Assembly (NCBI GenBank): GCA_964495785.1
Contig: CAZBXL010000010.1
Span: forward strand, 1-64,000
Reading direction: 5' to 3'
DNA from: RFSX01 sp964495785
Lineage (GTDB): Bacteria; Bacteroidota; Bacteroidia; Chitinophagales; Saprospiraceae
Length of the DNA stretch: 64,000 nt
In this document: positions 9,472 to 19,641 of the stretch, in pieces
Layout of the letters: the number at the start of each line of letters is the position of its first letter
Numbering within the stretch: the first letter of the stretch is position 1
Notes under the pieces: generated by a model
The model's database searches: none
Told to the model about the DNA's origin: nothing
What the model saw: only the letters and a program-made list of their open reading frames with translations
Program-made: the position numbers and the translations under genes

Positions 9472-9531
9472 ATTAGTCGGATTTTTATTGTCTTGTTTAT
9501 TTATTGCAAAATTAAAAATATACCACTCTTT

Positions 9532-10521
9532 TTAATAAGCCCACTCTATAAGGACTGCTCCCCAAGTAAACCCACCGCCGAAAGCAGTCAACACTATTTT
9601 ATCTCCTTTTTTAAATATATGTTCGAAATCGCTAAGGCATAATGGTATGGTACCGGCTGTTGTGTTACCATAATTCTCGATATTGACCAATACTTTATCA
9701 TGAGGAAAACCAATGAAGTCAGCAACTCCATACAATATTCTTTTGTTAGCCTGATGAGGAATAAGGTATGCTATATCTTCATGAGACAAGTTATTTCTAT
9801 CTAATAATTCTGTTATACTTTCACTCATGCCTTTGATAGCAGATTTAAATACAACCCTTCCTTCTTGATATACAAAATGTTCTTGGGCCTGCACTGATTC
9901 TACTGTAGCGGGCTTCATAGAGCCTCCTGCTTTCATATGGAGAAACTCAGCCCCTGCCCCATCTCCTCTCAATACAGCATCCTGTAGACCATGACCTTCT
10001 TGACTCGGCTCTAACAGCACGACGCCACCTCCATCACCAAAAAGTATACATGTAGTTCTATCTTCATAATTAAGTATAGAAGACATCTGGTCAGCTCCTA
10101 CGACAAGAATCTTCTTATACATTCCTGTCTCTATGAACTTAGCTGCTGTGACTATAGAAAATATAAAACCAGAACAAGCTGCATTGATATCATAACCGAA
10201 TGCATTAACAGCACCTATCTTATGAGCTACAATATTAGCTGTATCAGGGAAGGGAAAGTCAGCGGTTACCGTAGCGACGATAATCATATCAATCTCCTCT
10301 ACCTTGAGTCCGGTCTTTTTTATTAATTTATTAATGGCTCCTACCGCCAGATCACTTGTCGCTTTATCTGGGTCTCTTTCAATATGTCTTTGCTTAATTC
10401 CGGTACGAGACTCGATCCATTCGTCAGAAGTCTCTACCATTTTCTCCATATCCTTATTGGTTATTATCTCTTCTGGAACATAACCAGCAACACCCGTAAT
10501 AACTGCTTTTGTAGATTGCAT
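9532..10521 (-). CDS. fabH: 3-oxoacyl-ACP synthase III (KAS III)
   Basis: FabH condenses acetyl-CoA with malonyl-ACP to start each fatty-acid chain. Catalytic residues are visible: Cys in INAACSGFIFS, His in YLIPHQANKRI and Asn in ENYGNTTAGTIPL. The frame is open further upstream (to 10596), but the extra 25 residues are unlike FabH. The ATG at 10521 gives MQSTKAVITGVAGYVPEE, the normal N-terminus, and 329 residues, the normal length. It is first in fabH-efp-accB-accC, with 60 bases to efp. plsX and rpmF, frequent neighbours in other bacteria, are absent here. Confidence 0.95.
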   Translation of the reverse strand: MQSTKAVITGVAGYVPEEIITNKDMEKMVETSDEWIESRTGIKQRHIERDPDKATSDLAVGAINKLIKKTGLKVEEIDMIIVATVTADFPFPDTANIVAHKIGAVNAFGYDINAACSGFIFSIVTAAKFIETGMYKKILVVGADQMSSILNYEDRTTCILFGDGGGVVLLEPSQEGHGLQDAVLRGDGAGAEFLHMKAGGSMKPATVESVQAQEHFVYQEGRVVFKSAIKGMSESITELLDRNNLSHEDIAYLIPHQANKRILYGVADFIGFPHDKVLVNIENYGNTTAGTIPLCLSDFEHIFKKGDKIVLTAFGGGFTWGAVLIEWAY

Positions 10522-10806
10522 ATATATCTTAAATTCTAAGCCTCCAAAGTAACAAAATATTAGATAGAGCTCAGCATAAATGTACTTATATGGCAAGAAA
10601 CAACGTCAGCCCAGCTGTATCAAAAATAAATATTAATAATTTTTATTAAATATAAGATATTGTAAATCAATTATTTACACATTTAAAATACCGAGAATTT
10701 CACTCAATCAACTTACAATTCTTCTCTGATCTTACATATTGGAATAGCTTTTGCAAATAGTAAAATACAGTTAATCAATAATTTACAAATAGCAAAAATT
10801 ATTAAT

Positions 10807-11592
10807 ATGTATAATTTTCTCAAAATCCTAATGATCTTAGTGATGCCGCTTGGTACAGTCAATGCATTGCTAACAGATGACGCGACAAGTCCTGTCAATA
10901 ATGTCAAATTCTACGCTGGCAGCTTTGAAAGTGCTAAGACGAAAGCCAATCTTGATGGCAAGTTATTCTTTGTAGAATTCTATGCAGACTGGTGCACACC
11001 ATGTAAATGGATGGATAAGACAACTTTCAGAGATGAGACTGTCGTTACACTACTAAACGATAATTATGTACCTCTCAAAATGGATATAGAATCTGTAGAA
11101 GGAAGTAATCTCAAGCAGCAATATGAAGTCAGAATGCTCCCTACTATACTCATATTCAATTCTCAAGGTAGAATGGTAGACAGAGTAGAGAAAACCTTAA
11201 GCTCTGAGACTATGACCAGTCTATTGACTTTTCATAATAATCCTGACAATAGAGTGAGCTCTTATGTTGTACCTAATTCAAGTCCTGCATCTGCGCCTAC
11301 TAACTCAACGGGTCCAGGATTAGAACATCTATATAGCCAATACAAAATGGCAGAAAAGTTCAGAACAAATTACAAACTACAAGTCGGTAATCACATGGAC
11401 TATGCTGTTGCATTTGAGCAAGTAGAAAAATTAAGAGGACAATTTATAGAACCTATCATAGTCATGAATGATTATGTAAATAATAAAACACAGTATAAAG
11501 TACTACTCGGAGAATTTAAGACTATAGCTGAAGCAGAAAGTTTCAGAAAGATATTAGACAAAGATTTCAAGATAGATTCTATCGTATACTGA
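10807..11592 (+). CDS. Exported thioredoxin-fold protein with C-terminal SPOR domain
   Basis: This 261-residue protein starts with a hydrophobic leader (NFLKILMILVMPLGTVNA) that should act as a signal peptide or anchor. Residues about 35-145 are a thioredoxin fold with the active site ADWCTPCKWMD and the cis-proline segment VRMLPTILIF. A Ser/Pro/Asn-rich linker follows, and residues about 185-261 match SPOR (YKLQVGNHMDYAVA, then YKVLLGEFKTIAEAESF). SPOR domains in other bacteria bind peptidoglycan strands stripped of stem peptides at division sites. The combination suggests a periplasmic disulfide reductase or isomerase tethered to the cell wall, which is inference. It is divergent from fabH and 43 bases upstream of hutI. 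Confidence 0.85.
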   Translation: MYNFLKILMILVMPLGTVNALLTDDATSPVNNVKFYAGSFESAKTKANLDGKLFFVEFYADWCTPCKWMDKTTFRDETVVTLLNDNYVPLKMDIESVEGSNLKQQYEVRMLPTILIFNSQGRMVDRVEKTLSSETMTSLLTFHNNPDNRVSSYVVPNSSPASAPTNSTGPGLEHLYSQYKMAEKFRTNYKLQVGNHMDYAVAFEQVEKLRGQFIEPIIVMNDYVNNKTQYKVLLGEFKTIAEAESFRKILDKDFKIDSIVY

Positions 11593-11635
11593 TATAAGAA
11601 ATACTGAGAATTTTAATTTTATTAGAACCTAACGT

Positions 11636-12898
11636 ATGCCTCATTCCAAAAACATTTTAATATCTAATATTAAAACTGTCGTAGGCGTAATGACGGAGCC
11701 TTACTCTCTAAAAAAGGGTAAGGCTCAGTCTATTGTAGACACCTTAGACGATGCTTACATCCTCATAGAAAATGGATTAATCAAAGACTATGGTCCAATG
11801 CAAAATGTCCCTCAACCTACTGACTGTCAGATAATTGACGCTAAAGATAGATATGTCTGCCCTACTTGGTGTGATTCCCATTCTCACCTTGTATTTGCAG
11901 GGAGTAGAGAACAAGAATTTGTTTCCAGACTCAAAGGCAAATCATATCAGCAGATATCAGAAGAAGGTGGTGGAATACTTAATTCTGCAATCAAATTACA
12001 GAACACCTCAGAAGATGATCTGTATGAATCTGCTTCTACCCGACTCCGACAAGTTATCTCTACGGGTACAGGAGCAATAGAAATAAAAAGCGGATATGGC
12101 CTGACAACTGATAGCGAACTCAAAATGCTAAGAGTGATCAAAAGGCTAAATGAAAATTTTTCCGTAACTATAAAAGCGAGTTTTCTGGGAGCACACGCAA
12201 TTCCTATAGAATATAAAAACAATAGACAAGAATATATAGACTTAATCATCAATGAGATGCTACCCCAAGTCGCAGAACAAGGTCTCGCAGAATACTGTGA
12301 TGTATTTTGCGACAAGGGATTCTATACAGTCCAAGAAACAGATCAAATTCTAACTGCTGCCCATAGATATGGCTTAAAGCCAAAAATCCATGCTAATGAA
12401 TTGGCTAATTCGGGAGGTGTTCAGATTGGCATTAAGCATAATGCCATATCTGTGGACCACTTAGAAGAAATAGAGGAAGAAGAGATCAGATTATTGTCCC
12501 AGTCTGCTACGATCCCTACTCTACTACCGTCATGTTCATTTTTTCTAAATATTCCCTATGGTCCAGCTCGTCGTCTTATAGATGCTGGAGCTGGAGTTTG
12601 TCTTGCAACTGATTATAATCCGGGTACATCGCCTTCTGGCAATGTGCCATTCTTGATGTCATTAGGATCTCTAAAGATGAAGATGCTACCTAATGAGACA
12701 TTCAATGCTGTCACCATTAATGGAGCTTGTGCTATGGAGTTACAAGATACTCTCGGTAGTATAAGCAAAGGCAAAAAAGCTAACCTTATCATCACGCAAC
12801 AAATTCCAAGTTTTGAGTATATAACTTATAGTTTTGGTCGGAGTGTTGTCTATAAGGTATTATTAGAGGGAAAAGAGGTCTATACTCAAGCAACATAA
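11636..12898 (+). CDS. hutI: Imidazolonepropionase
   Basis: HutI hydrolyses 4-imidazolone-5-propanoate to N-formimino-L-glutamate, the third step of histidine degradation. The 420-residue length fits. The amidohydrolase metal site is visible as DSHSHLVFAGSREQEF; substrate-binding and barrel segments follow (ISEEGGGILNS, TGTGAIEIKSGYGL), with further metal ligands in KIHANELANSGG and the catalytic Asp in LATDYNPGTSPSGN. No other hut gene (hutH, hutU, hutG) is in the window. It lies 43 bases after the thioredoxin-SPOR gene on the same strand, so co-transcription is possible but functionally unexplained. Confidence 0.95.
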   Translation: MPHSKNILISNIKTVVGVMTEPYSLKKGKAQSIVDTLDDAYILIENGLIKDYGPMQNVPQPTDCQIIDAKDRYVCPTWCDSHSHLVFAGSREQEFVSRLKGKSYQQISEEGGGILNSAIKLQNTSEDDLYESASTRLRQVISTGTGAIEIKSGYGLTTDSELKMLRVIKRLNENFSVTIKASFLGAHAIPIEYKNNRQEYIDLIINEMLPQVAEQGLAEYCDVFCDKGFYTVQETDQILTAAHRYGLKPKIHANELANSGGVQIGIKHNAISVDHLEEIEEEEIRLLSQSATIPTLLPSCSFFLNIPYGPARRLIDAGAGVCLATDYNPGTSPSGNVPFLMSLGSLKMKMLPNETFNAVTINGACAMELQDTLGSISKGKKANLIITQQIPSFEYITYSFGRSVVYKVLLEGKEVYTQAT

Positions 12899-13003
12899 GG
12901 TATAATCAGGGTATCCCATTATTAAGAAAACAGGTATTACAACAATCTTTGTCCTAACATGAGTTTGAGATGATAAAGAAGCAATCATATTATACTTTTC
13001 GAT

Positions 13004-13071
13004 TATATTTGTGGCTGATTTATAGGATATAAGATTGCATCCTGAGACATTACGTCGATTCTCGTCGTAAT
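13004..13071 (+). promoter_or_regulatory. Possible -7 box and hairpin in the leader of the SprB-like gene
   Basis: TATATTTG at 13004-13011 fits TAnnTTTG. Downstream, 13049-13071 forms a hairpin: ATTACG pairs with CGTAAT, then CGA with TCG across one T-T mismatch, with loop TTC. No T-run follows, so it is not a classic terminator. The rest of 12899-13196 shows nothing recognisable. Confidence 0.3.
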
Positions 13072-13196
13072 ATCATAATAATAGTTCTTTTAAGTCAGTT
13101 GAATATAAATGCTATTCAGCTTCATTTTATTTATAATAATTTGGTTTTCAAGCGCTTAGGCTTTTGTAAAAATCAGTGTAACATAGCAAATCTGTG

Positions 13197-16100
13197 ATGA
13201 AACGATTTTCCTTCATAATATTTAGTGTTCTCTTTCTTTTCAACAATTCACTTACAGGTCAGACAGGGCCTGAGTGTCAAGCCATCGGAATTACAGAACC
13301 CGTAAATTTTATAACTACGACTGCCCAAGGTGATGTCTTTCCGGGTCAGACATTTTGCTTAGAAATAGGAGTTGAAGATTTTACTAGTGTCATAGGATTT
13401 CAATTTACATTTAGTTTTGATCCTACGACTTTACAATTTGTAGATTTTCTCCCTTTCATGGGCTCACTTACAGGTCCACTTGTTCATAATCCTAACTTGG
13501 CTGATCAAGGACTTTTACCTATTCTATGGACAAATGCTAATAGTGAAGGTCAGACTTTGCCAGACGGCATGGGTATAGCTAATATTTGTTTTGAAGTGAT
13601 AGGAGATCCAGGTCCTGTGGAAGTATGTGTTTCCAATAATATCCCTGGTGTCACCCCAGTAACTGAAGTCTCTTATCAAATAGACGAAAACACAACCTGC
13701 TCTGATACACTTTTATTAATTGATGGTAATGTTGATTGTTCGGTTATTGATGTACAGTGTAGTGACCTAACAATATTTGACTTAGGTGTATGTAATTCTG
13801 TTGCTGGAGGGACAATCACATTCTCAATATGTGGTGGCACACCTCCTTACAATTATAATCTCAATGGATTAGCCCCAGGAACTGCCAATACAACAGATCC
13901 AATTANNNNNNNNNNNNNNNNNNNNNNNNNNNNNNNNNNNNNNNNNNNNNNNNNNNNNNNNNNNNNNNNNNNNNNNNNNNNNNNNNNNNNNNNNNNNNNN
14001 NNNNNGATACTGTATTAATAGAAAGAATAGCGAACGGAACTTACACCATCACAGTGGAAGATGCCCAAGGTTGTAGTGTTATGCTAGATATTCCAGTACT
14101 CACTCCAGAACTTATTATTGATTTTGATATAGTGCCTCCCTCATGCGTCGGTGCAAGTGACGGAATGATTACTATAAATGTCTCAGGTGGTGTTCCATTC
14201 TCAGGCGGTCAATATGCATTTGAGAACAATTTGTCAGATTCGTATGTAACCACTATGCCATTCTTAGAAAATAATTACAACGACTTTACTGGAGAATTCC
14301 GAATAGATATACAAGATAGCTCAGGCTGTACAAGGCCTCCATTTATTATTTCTGATATTCCTGTCGTCGGTACTATCACATTTAATGTAAGTGATATAGT
14401 TGACGTAGATTGCAAAGGAGATAGCACTGGTAGTGTCGTAATAACTGATGTTGTCCCTGGTTCTTTTAGTGATAACTTTGTCAATATTCTTGATGAATTT
14501 GGAACTCCTTACCCAAGCGGAATCAGGAACGATTCTTTGATAATTGATTCAAGCTTACCAGCTGGTACATATACTGTGGATATAACGAACATCAGAAATG
14601 GATGTAGAGAAGAAGGCACTTTTACAATTAATGAACCAGCATTAGGTATTGAGTTAACTCCAAGTTCTGTATCGCCTAATTGTGGTATGTCAGACGGAGA
14701 AGCAACAGTTGCCGCCTTTGGTGGTACTCAGCCATATACTTATATGTGGGCTGATGACCCTACGGAGAACTCTAACACATTATCTGGATTAGATGCTGGC
14801 ACATATAGTGTAACCGTTATTGACGACTTAGGATGTTCAGATACTTTATCTATCGTGGTCGACCCAGGAGGATTGATTGATATAGATGCTATGTTAGTGA
14901 CTGGATTAGGATGTGATAATATGGGTACGGGAGAACTTGCAGTCACCTTAAATACTAGTACTACCCCACCTATCTCATTTACATGGTTTGATGATATGGA
15001 TATGAGTATAGGCATGGGGCAGATGGTCAATGTTACAAGTCCCGGATTATATTATGTAGAAGTTATCACTTCAGATTGTACTGCTCGTGATACTGTTGAG
15101 ATATTACCTGGAGGCGGATTCACTTTTGATATCATAACTGAATCTCCAACGTGCCCAACATTCAATAATGGTAGAATTGCATTAGAAAATTTTGCTGGCG
15201 GCACGGCACCATACGAGTGCAATTGGTCCCCTATCCCATTCGTAGGATGTGATAACCCTAACCTGTCAGAAGGTCTTTATATGGTCACGATTTCTGATGC
15301 CGACGGTTGCGAAGTTGATACCATGATTACCTTAACGAATGAAATAATAGACATCACTTTTACAATTGACGCAGTTAGTCCTGCTTGCCCGGGAGAGATG
15401 AGTGGAAGCATAGAAATATTAGATATTACGGGAGGTCAAGCTCCTTATACTTGTGAATTTGCAGATCCTACGGTGACCTCTTGTAATCCAACTGATTTGC
15501 CAGCAGGCATATACGACTTTGTGATAATAGACGATAATGGCTGTATGTCCGTTGATACATTTGCAGAAATATTTCCTAACCTAAATTTTATAGACTTCAA
15601 TGCATCAGTCACTAATCCAGAGTGTGGTGGCGCATCATTGGGCTCTATTGACATCGTGTCTGGACCTGGTTCTTCTATTACCGTAGCATGGTCAGACCCG
15701 ACACTTATGGGCAATACTCTTACAGATTTAGATCCAGGTGACTATACTGCGACGATAACAGATATGAATAATTGTTCTCTTGATACTACTTTCACATTAA
15801 TATTTGAGGATGATAATTTTATACCAGAATTCAATATCAATGTACCTGACTGCCCCAACGGGACAGATGGCAGTATCTCACTTATCAATTGTATAGGCTG
15901 TGACTGTAACTGGGAAGAACCTACACTGAATATACAGGGTTGTGATCTCGTCTCTTTAAGTCCTGGCCTGTATAGAGTAACAATAACAGATGCATTGGGC
16001 TGTCAAGCAGATTCTACTTTAGACTTAACTGTACCAGATGCCCTTGAAGTTACGGTTACCAATATCATGGATGCGGCATGTTTTCAAGAAGATAGTGGGC

Positions 16101-17563
16101 AAGCTACTGCCTCTGTAACAAATGATCCGAGAGGAGTAGGAATTTATGATTACATATGGTCAAATGGCAATACAGATGATGCAGAGATTAGTGCTACGGA
16201 TGTAGAGTTACCGGTAGGAGAAAATTTTGTCATTGCCTTTGATGGAACATGTGTCGATACCTTCTTCTTTGACATAGGAGAACCTGACGAATTATTATTA
16301 GACTTAGCTAATGTCACGACTGTGATGGCGAATTGCTTTGATGGATGTGATGGTACAGCTACATTGGCCGCGATAGGTGGTACATCGGCGAGTGGAGATT
16401 ACACTTTCAGATGGGAGGACGGTGTAGAATCAGACTCAAGAATCGACCTTTGCGCAGGTGTGAATAGATTTACAATTATAGATGATAATGGATGTGAAAC
16501 TCTTGATTCTATAACGATAGATAATCCAGATCCAATAGTTATTGATACAGTATCATTGATTGATGTTAACTGTCTTGTCGCAGAAAGTGGACTAATAACG
16601 ATCAATGTTGTAGGCGGATGTAATAACTATAGTTACGCGTGGACAGATGGCGTATCAGATACAGATACTGCGAGCGATCTCGTGGCAGGAGAATATACAG
16701 TAACAGTCACTGATGGCTGCGGTTGTACTGCCGAGTCAAGTTTTACTTTAGCACCACCATCTATGATATTAGCAACTCCGATTACTCCTGAAGTTCCTAA
16801 TTGTCTAGGTGACTTAGTATGTATAGGTATAGAGCCAGGAAGTGTCTCAGGAGGAACGGGGACTGGCTACACATTTACAATTCGTGGAGGTCAGAGAGTA
16901 CCTATTGACTCATGCGTGTTAGTGCCTACCGGGACTTACATTATAGAAGTGAATGATGATGTAGGATGTCCATCTGAAGCATTTACTGTAGTTGTAGATC
17001 CACCTAACGATTTTTCAGTTGATTTAGGGCCAGACCTTATGCTTAGCTTAGGTGATAGTACGACTATATCTGCAATTGTAACAGGAGGGACACCTCCTTT
17101 CACATATAACTGGAATTCAACATCACCTTTTAACTGCGTGGATATGGAATGTGATATGATTACAATCCAACCCACTAACTTCTCTAATTATCAAGTTCTT
17201 GTAACAGATGCTAATGGCTGCGAGACATTTGCTGAAATCAATGTAGAGGTCAGAACTGAAAGAAATGTTTATATACCTGACACCTTCAGACCAGGGGCTG
17301 ATGCACCTAACGATAGATTTATGTTACTTACTGGTCAAGGAGTAGAACAACTTAATTTTCTACAGATATTTGACAGATGGGGTAATGTCATGTATGAGCT
17401 TGAAAATATTCCCGCTCCTACTAATATAGATATGGGATGGGATGGTCGTAGAGGCACAGGAAATAATGAAGTGGAAGCAGGAGTCTATGTGTATGTCGCT
17501 GAAGTGCTCTTCTCTGACAATGCAACAATCAAATATTCAGGTTCAATTACCCTTATTAAGTAA
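13197..17563 (+). CDS. Giant secreted adhesin-like protein with SprB repeats and T9SS type B sorting domain (interrupted by an assembly gap)
   Basis: The two reading frames on either side of the 100-N gap belong to one gene. The part before the gap (237 residues) has a signal peptide, a cohesin-like beta domain (FPGQTFCLEIGVEDF, then FSFDPTTLQFVDF) and the beginning of a first SprB-type repeat. The bases right after the gap resume in frame +2 with NGTYTITVEDAQGC. More than ten SprB-like units follow (pattern GGT.PY.Y.W ... L.AGTYTVTV.D..GC). The last ~95 residues are a gliding-associated CHU_C / T9SS type B domain (YIPDTFRPGADAPNDRF, IFDRWGNVMYEL, VEAGVYVYVAEV). In Flavobacterium johnsoniae SprB is a mobile surface adhesin moved by the gliding motor; a similar role is inferred. 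The frame opens with GTG at 13194, but the ATG at 13197 is preferred. The 3' end overlaps the convergent DUF1573 gene by 21 bases. Confidence 0.85.
13906..14005. other. Assembly gap of 100 N inside the SprB-like gene
   Basis: Exactly 100 N, with no duplicated flanks. The flanking frames would join only if the true gap length leaves remainder 2 on division by 3, so 100 is a placeholder. Confidence 0.95.
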
Positions 17564-18241
17564 TTTCTTAGGTATTATAGAATCAATTCTGACGGCTGTC
17601 TCGTCTTCTTTAGGCTTAGGCTCTACGTATCCTGTAAGATATAAGGTAATGGGTTGAGCAGATCCGTTAGACTTAACGGTGATCTCAGGTTTTTGATAGC
17701 CCTCTTTATTAATACTGATATACTGTACGCCAATGTATCCTTCTTCTCCATTCTCTATTGGAATAAAAGGAAAACTTGGTCTCGTACACCCACATGTAGC
17801 GTCTGCACTAATCACCTCAAGAGGAACTTTGCTCTCATTTTTAAAAACAAATTTGTGAGTTATCGTATCCCCTTCTTTAATATTTCCAAAATCAAATTCA
17901 AACTCTTCAAAAACGATTTTACTCATTTGTTTTTTAGGAACAATTTTCTTTTTGGGTGTCTTTTTCTTTTTGGGTGGCGTAGGTTTCTTGACAGCTTTTT
18001 TTACTGCTTTTTTTGCAGGCTCAGGAACTACCGGCTTTGATTCTTCAACTTCTTCTATCACTTCTTCCCATGTCGTTTCTTCCTCTACTGCTAACTTCTT
18101 AGAAGACTCAGGTGTTGAATTTATTTGTTTTGGCTTAGCGTCAGTAGCTTGTTGAGTTGTAGTAGAATCAGATTTACATGAGAGATGTAAGAGCAGGAAA
18201 ATGATACTTAGAATCTGTACAATTTGTTGTGAAAACCGCAT
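17543..18241 (-). CDS. DUF1573 lipoprotein with charged linker
   Basis: This 232-residue protein has a leader ending in a lipobox (LLHLSC), so it should be a lipoprotein. Residues about 20-115 are a low-complexity linker rich in Glu, Pro and Lys, including a strongly basic KKAVKKAVKKPTPPKKKKT stretch. The C-terminal ~110 residues are DUF1573, an immunoglobulin-like domain: FDFGNIKEGDTITHKFVFKN, then ADATCGCTRP and a late LYLTGYVEP. DUF1573 proteins are very common in Bacteroidota and their role is unknown. The frame opens with TTG at 18253, but the ATG at 18241 gives a better signal peptide. It overlaps the 3' end of the adhesin gene by 21 bases in convergent orientation. The basic linker may contact peptidoglycan or outer-membrane lipids; that is a guess. 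Confidence 0.85.
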   Translation of the reverse strand: MRFSQQIVQILSIIFLLLHLSCKSDSTTTQQATDAKPKQINSTPESSKKLAVEEETTWEEVIEEVEESKPVVPEPAKKAVKKAVKKPTPPKKKKTPKKKIVPKKQMSKIVFEEFEFDFGNIKEGDTITHKFVFKNESKVPLEVISADATCGCTRPSFPFIPIENGEEGYIGVQYISINKEGYQKPEITVKSNGSAQPITLYLTGYVEPKPKEDETAVRIDSIIPKKLLNKGN

Positions 18242-18289
18242 TCTATAAGACAATATTGAGAGCTTAAATTAGAAAATTGAACTCTAATA

Positions 18290-19522
18290 TTACTTTAAAA
18301 TATTGAAACTACCTGTTTTTTGATAATTATCTCCTCCGCAATCGTACTCTATCTTGTATACATACACGCCAGATGGCATTCTGGTACCATTATATGTACC
18401 GTTCCAGCGTTCATTTTTATTAATGCTTGAATACAGTAATAAACCCCACCTATCGTATATCTCAAACCTGATCAAGTTCTCGATTATGAAAGCATTACTT
18501 ATATAAAATTCATCATTGATGTCATCATCATTTGGTGTAAATGCTGTAGGAAAAATAATATTACCGCAATCTATCTGTTCCGTATCTATAACGCTGATAC
18601 GAATCATATCTGAACTTACGCAGCTGCCATGATCATATTCTACCATGTAGTTAGTCGTCGTTTCTGGAAATGCCTCGGGACTAGCCGATGATGTATCAGA
18701 TAAGTCAGTAGAAGGAGTCCATATAATATTAGGAGCACATGTGGGTCCACTTATTATATCTATCGCATCACCCATAAATATGGTCGTATCAGAAGTGATA
18801 ATCTGATCAGGAAATACCAATAAATTATCTATGTCAACTTCAGGAATAGCAAAGTCAAAAAACTGAAGATTGTCTAATCTACCTCTAAAGAACACATCAG
18901 AATTAGGATTAGAAGCATCTATGCACGGAGAGTACCCTACAGTAAATTGGTGGTCAACGCCAAGCGCTAATGTGGTAAATTCCTCGTAAGTGGCTATGAA
19001 CTCACCATCCAAATAAAAGTTAAATGTTCCGCCAGATCTTGTAAGCAAAAAATGATGCCAACAGATATCTGGATTCACATCAGTCCTCAAAAACATACCA
19101 TCTAATGCATTGGCCGTAAATTCTACTTCTATATCTTCAGAAAATGGCAAGTACCTTATAATAAATGAAGAGTCTCGACTGCACTCACTTCTTATGGAAA
19201 ACAAAGGATATTCATCCATCGCATCATCTACCCAAAAGTGAAAACTCATAGAGAAGTCGCTTAAAAAAACATCCTTTAAGCCGGGATCTAAAAATATTGT
19301 ATCTGGACTTCCATCAAATATTAAACTACGTGATGGCGGACCATCAACTCCACATTCACAATCAATATTATTTCTGACAAAATTATTAGTAAAATTTCCA
19401 GTGTTATCAGTAACAGTACAGTTTTCAAAACTGTAATCAGCAATGATACTCTGCCCATAAGTCGCTGTCATACAGGCACTTAAAAACAATACCCAAACAA
19501 AATTTGCCATATTCACTTTCAT
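18290..19522 (-). CDS. LamG-like secreted protein with T9SS type B sorting domain
   Basis: This 410-residue protein has a signal peptide (cleavage likely after TYG, before QSIIADYSFE). Residues about 25-235 form a concanavalin/LamG-type domain (start IIADYSFENCTVTD; ICWHHFLLTRSGGTFNFYLD; FFRGRLDNLQFFD), a fold usually used to bind carbohydrate. A short Ig/PKD-like stretch follows (SCVSSDMIRISV). The final ~90 residues are a CHU_C / type B domain: IIFPTAFTPNDDDINDEF, FEIYDRWGLLLYSS, MPSGVYVYKIEYDC, ending SFNILK. It probably reaches the cell surface through the T9SS encoded in this window. It sits among other secreted proteins, with no clear operon partner. Confidence 0.88.
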   Translation of the reverse strand: MKVNMANFVWVLFLSACMTATYGQSIIADYSFENCTVTDNTGNFTNNFVRNNIDCECGVDGPPSRSLIFDGSPDTIFLDPGLKDVFLSDFSMSFHFWVDDAMDEYPLFSIRSECSRDSSFIIRYLPFSEDIEVEFTANALDGMFLRTDVNPDICWHHFLLTRSGGTFNFYLDGEFIATYEEFTTLALGVDHQFTVGYSPCIDASNPNSDVFFRGRLDNLQFFDFAIPEVDIDNLLVFPDQIITSDTTIFMGDAIDIISGPTCAPNIIWTPSTDLSDTSSASPEAFPETTTNYMVEYDHGSCVSSDMIRISVIDTEQIDCGNIIFPTAFTPNDDDINDEFYISNAFIIENLIRFEIYDRWGLLLYSSINKNERWNGTYNGTRMPSGVYVYKIEYDCGGDNYQKTGSFNILK

Positions 19523-19641
19523 AATTACTAATATAACGATCGTAAATTTCTTAATGATACATGTAGAAACTTAATCAATAAAAATATCCGCTTGTAAACA
19601 TAGTTACAAACGGATAAATCAAAAGAGATTGAGTAAATTAT

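Noticed and set aside
9507..9514. TAATTTTG as a promoter of efp
   Set aside because: It matches the -7 consensus, but no -33 element is at the right distance and such a string is frequent in AT-rich DNA; kept only as a remark.
10522..10596. N-terminal extension of FabH
   Set aside because: The extra 25 residues are hydrophobic and aromatic, not found in FabH, and the ATG at 10521 gives the normal start.
10713..10907. Minus-strand 64-residue frame before the thioredoxin-SPOR gene
   Set aside because: Overlaps the real gene start on the other strand, with no start context or family likeness.
17654..18155. Plus-strand frames over the DUF1573 lipoprotein gene
   Set aside because: They are Phe-rich antisense translations of the Lys-rich linker and the conserved domain.
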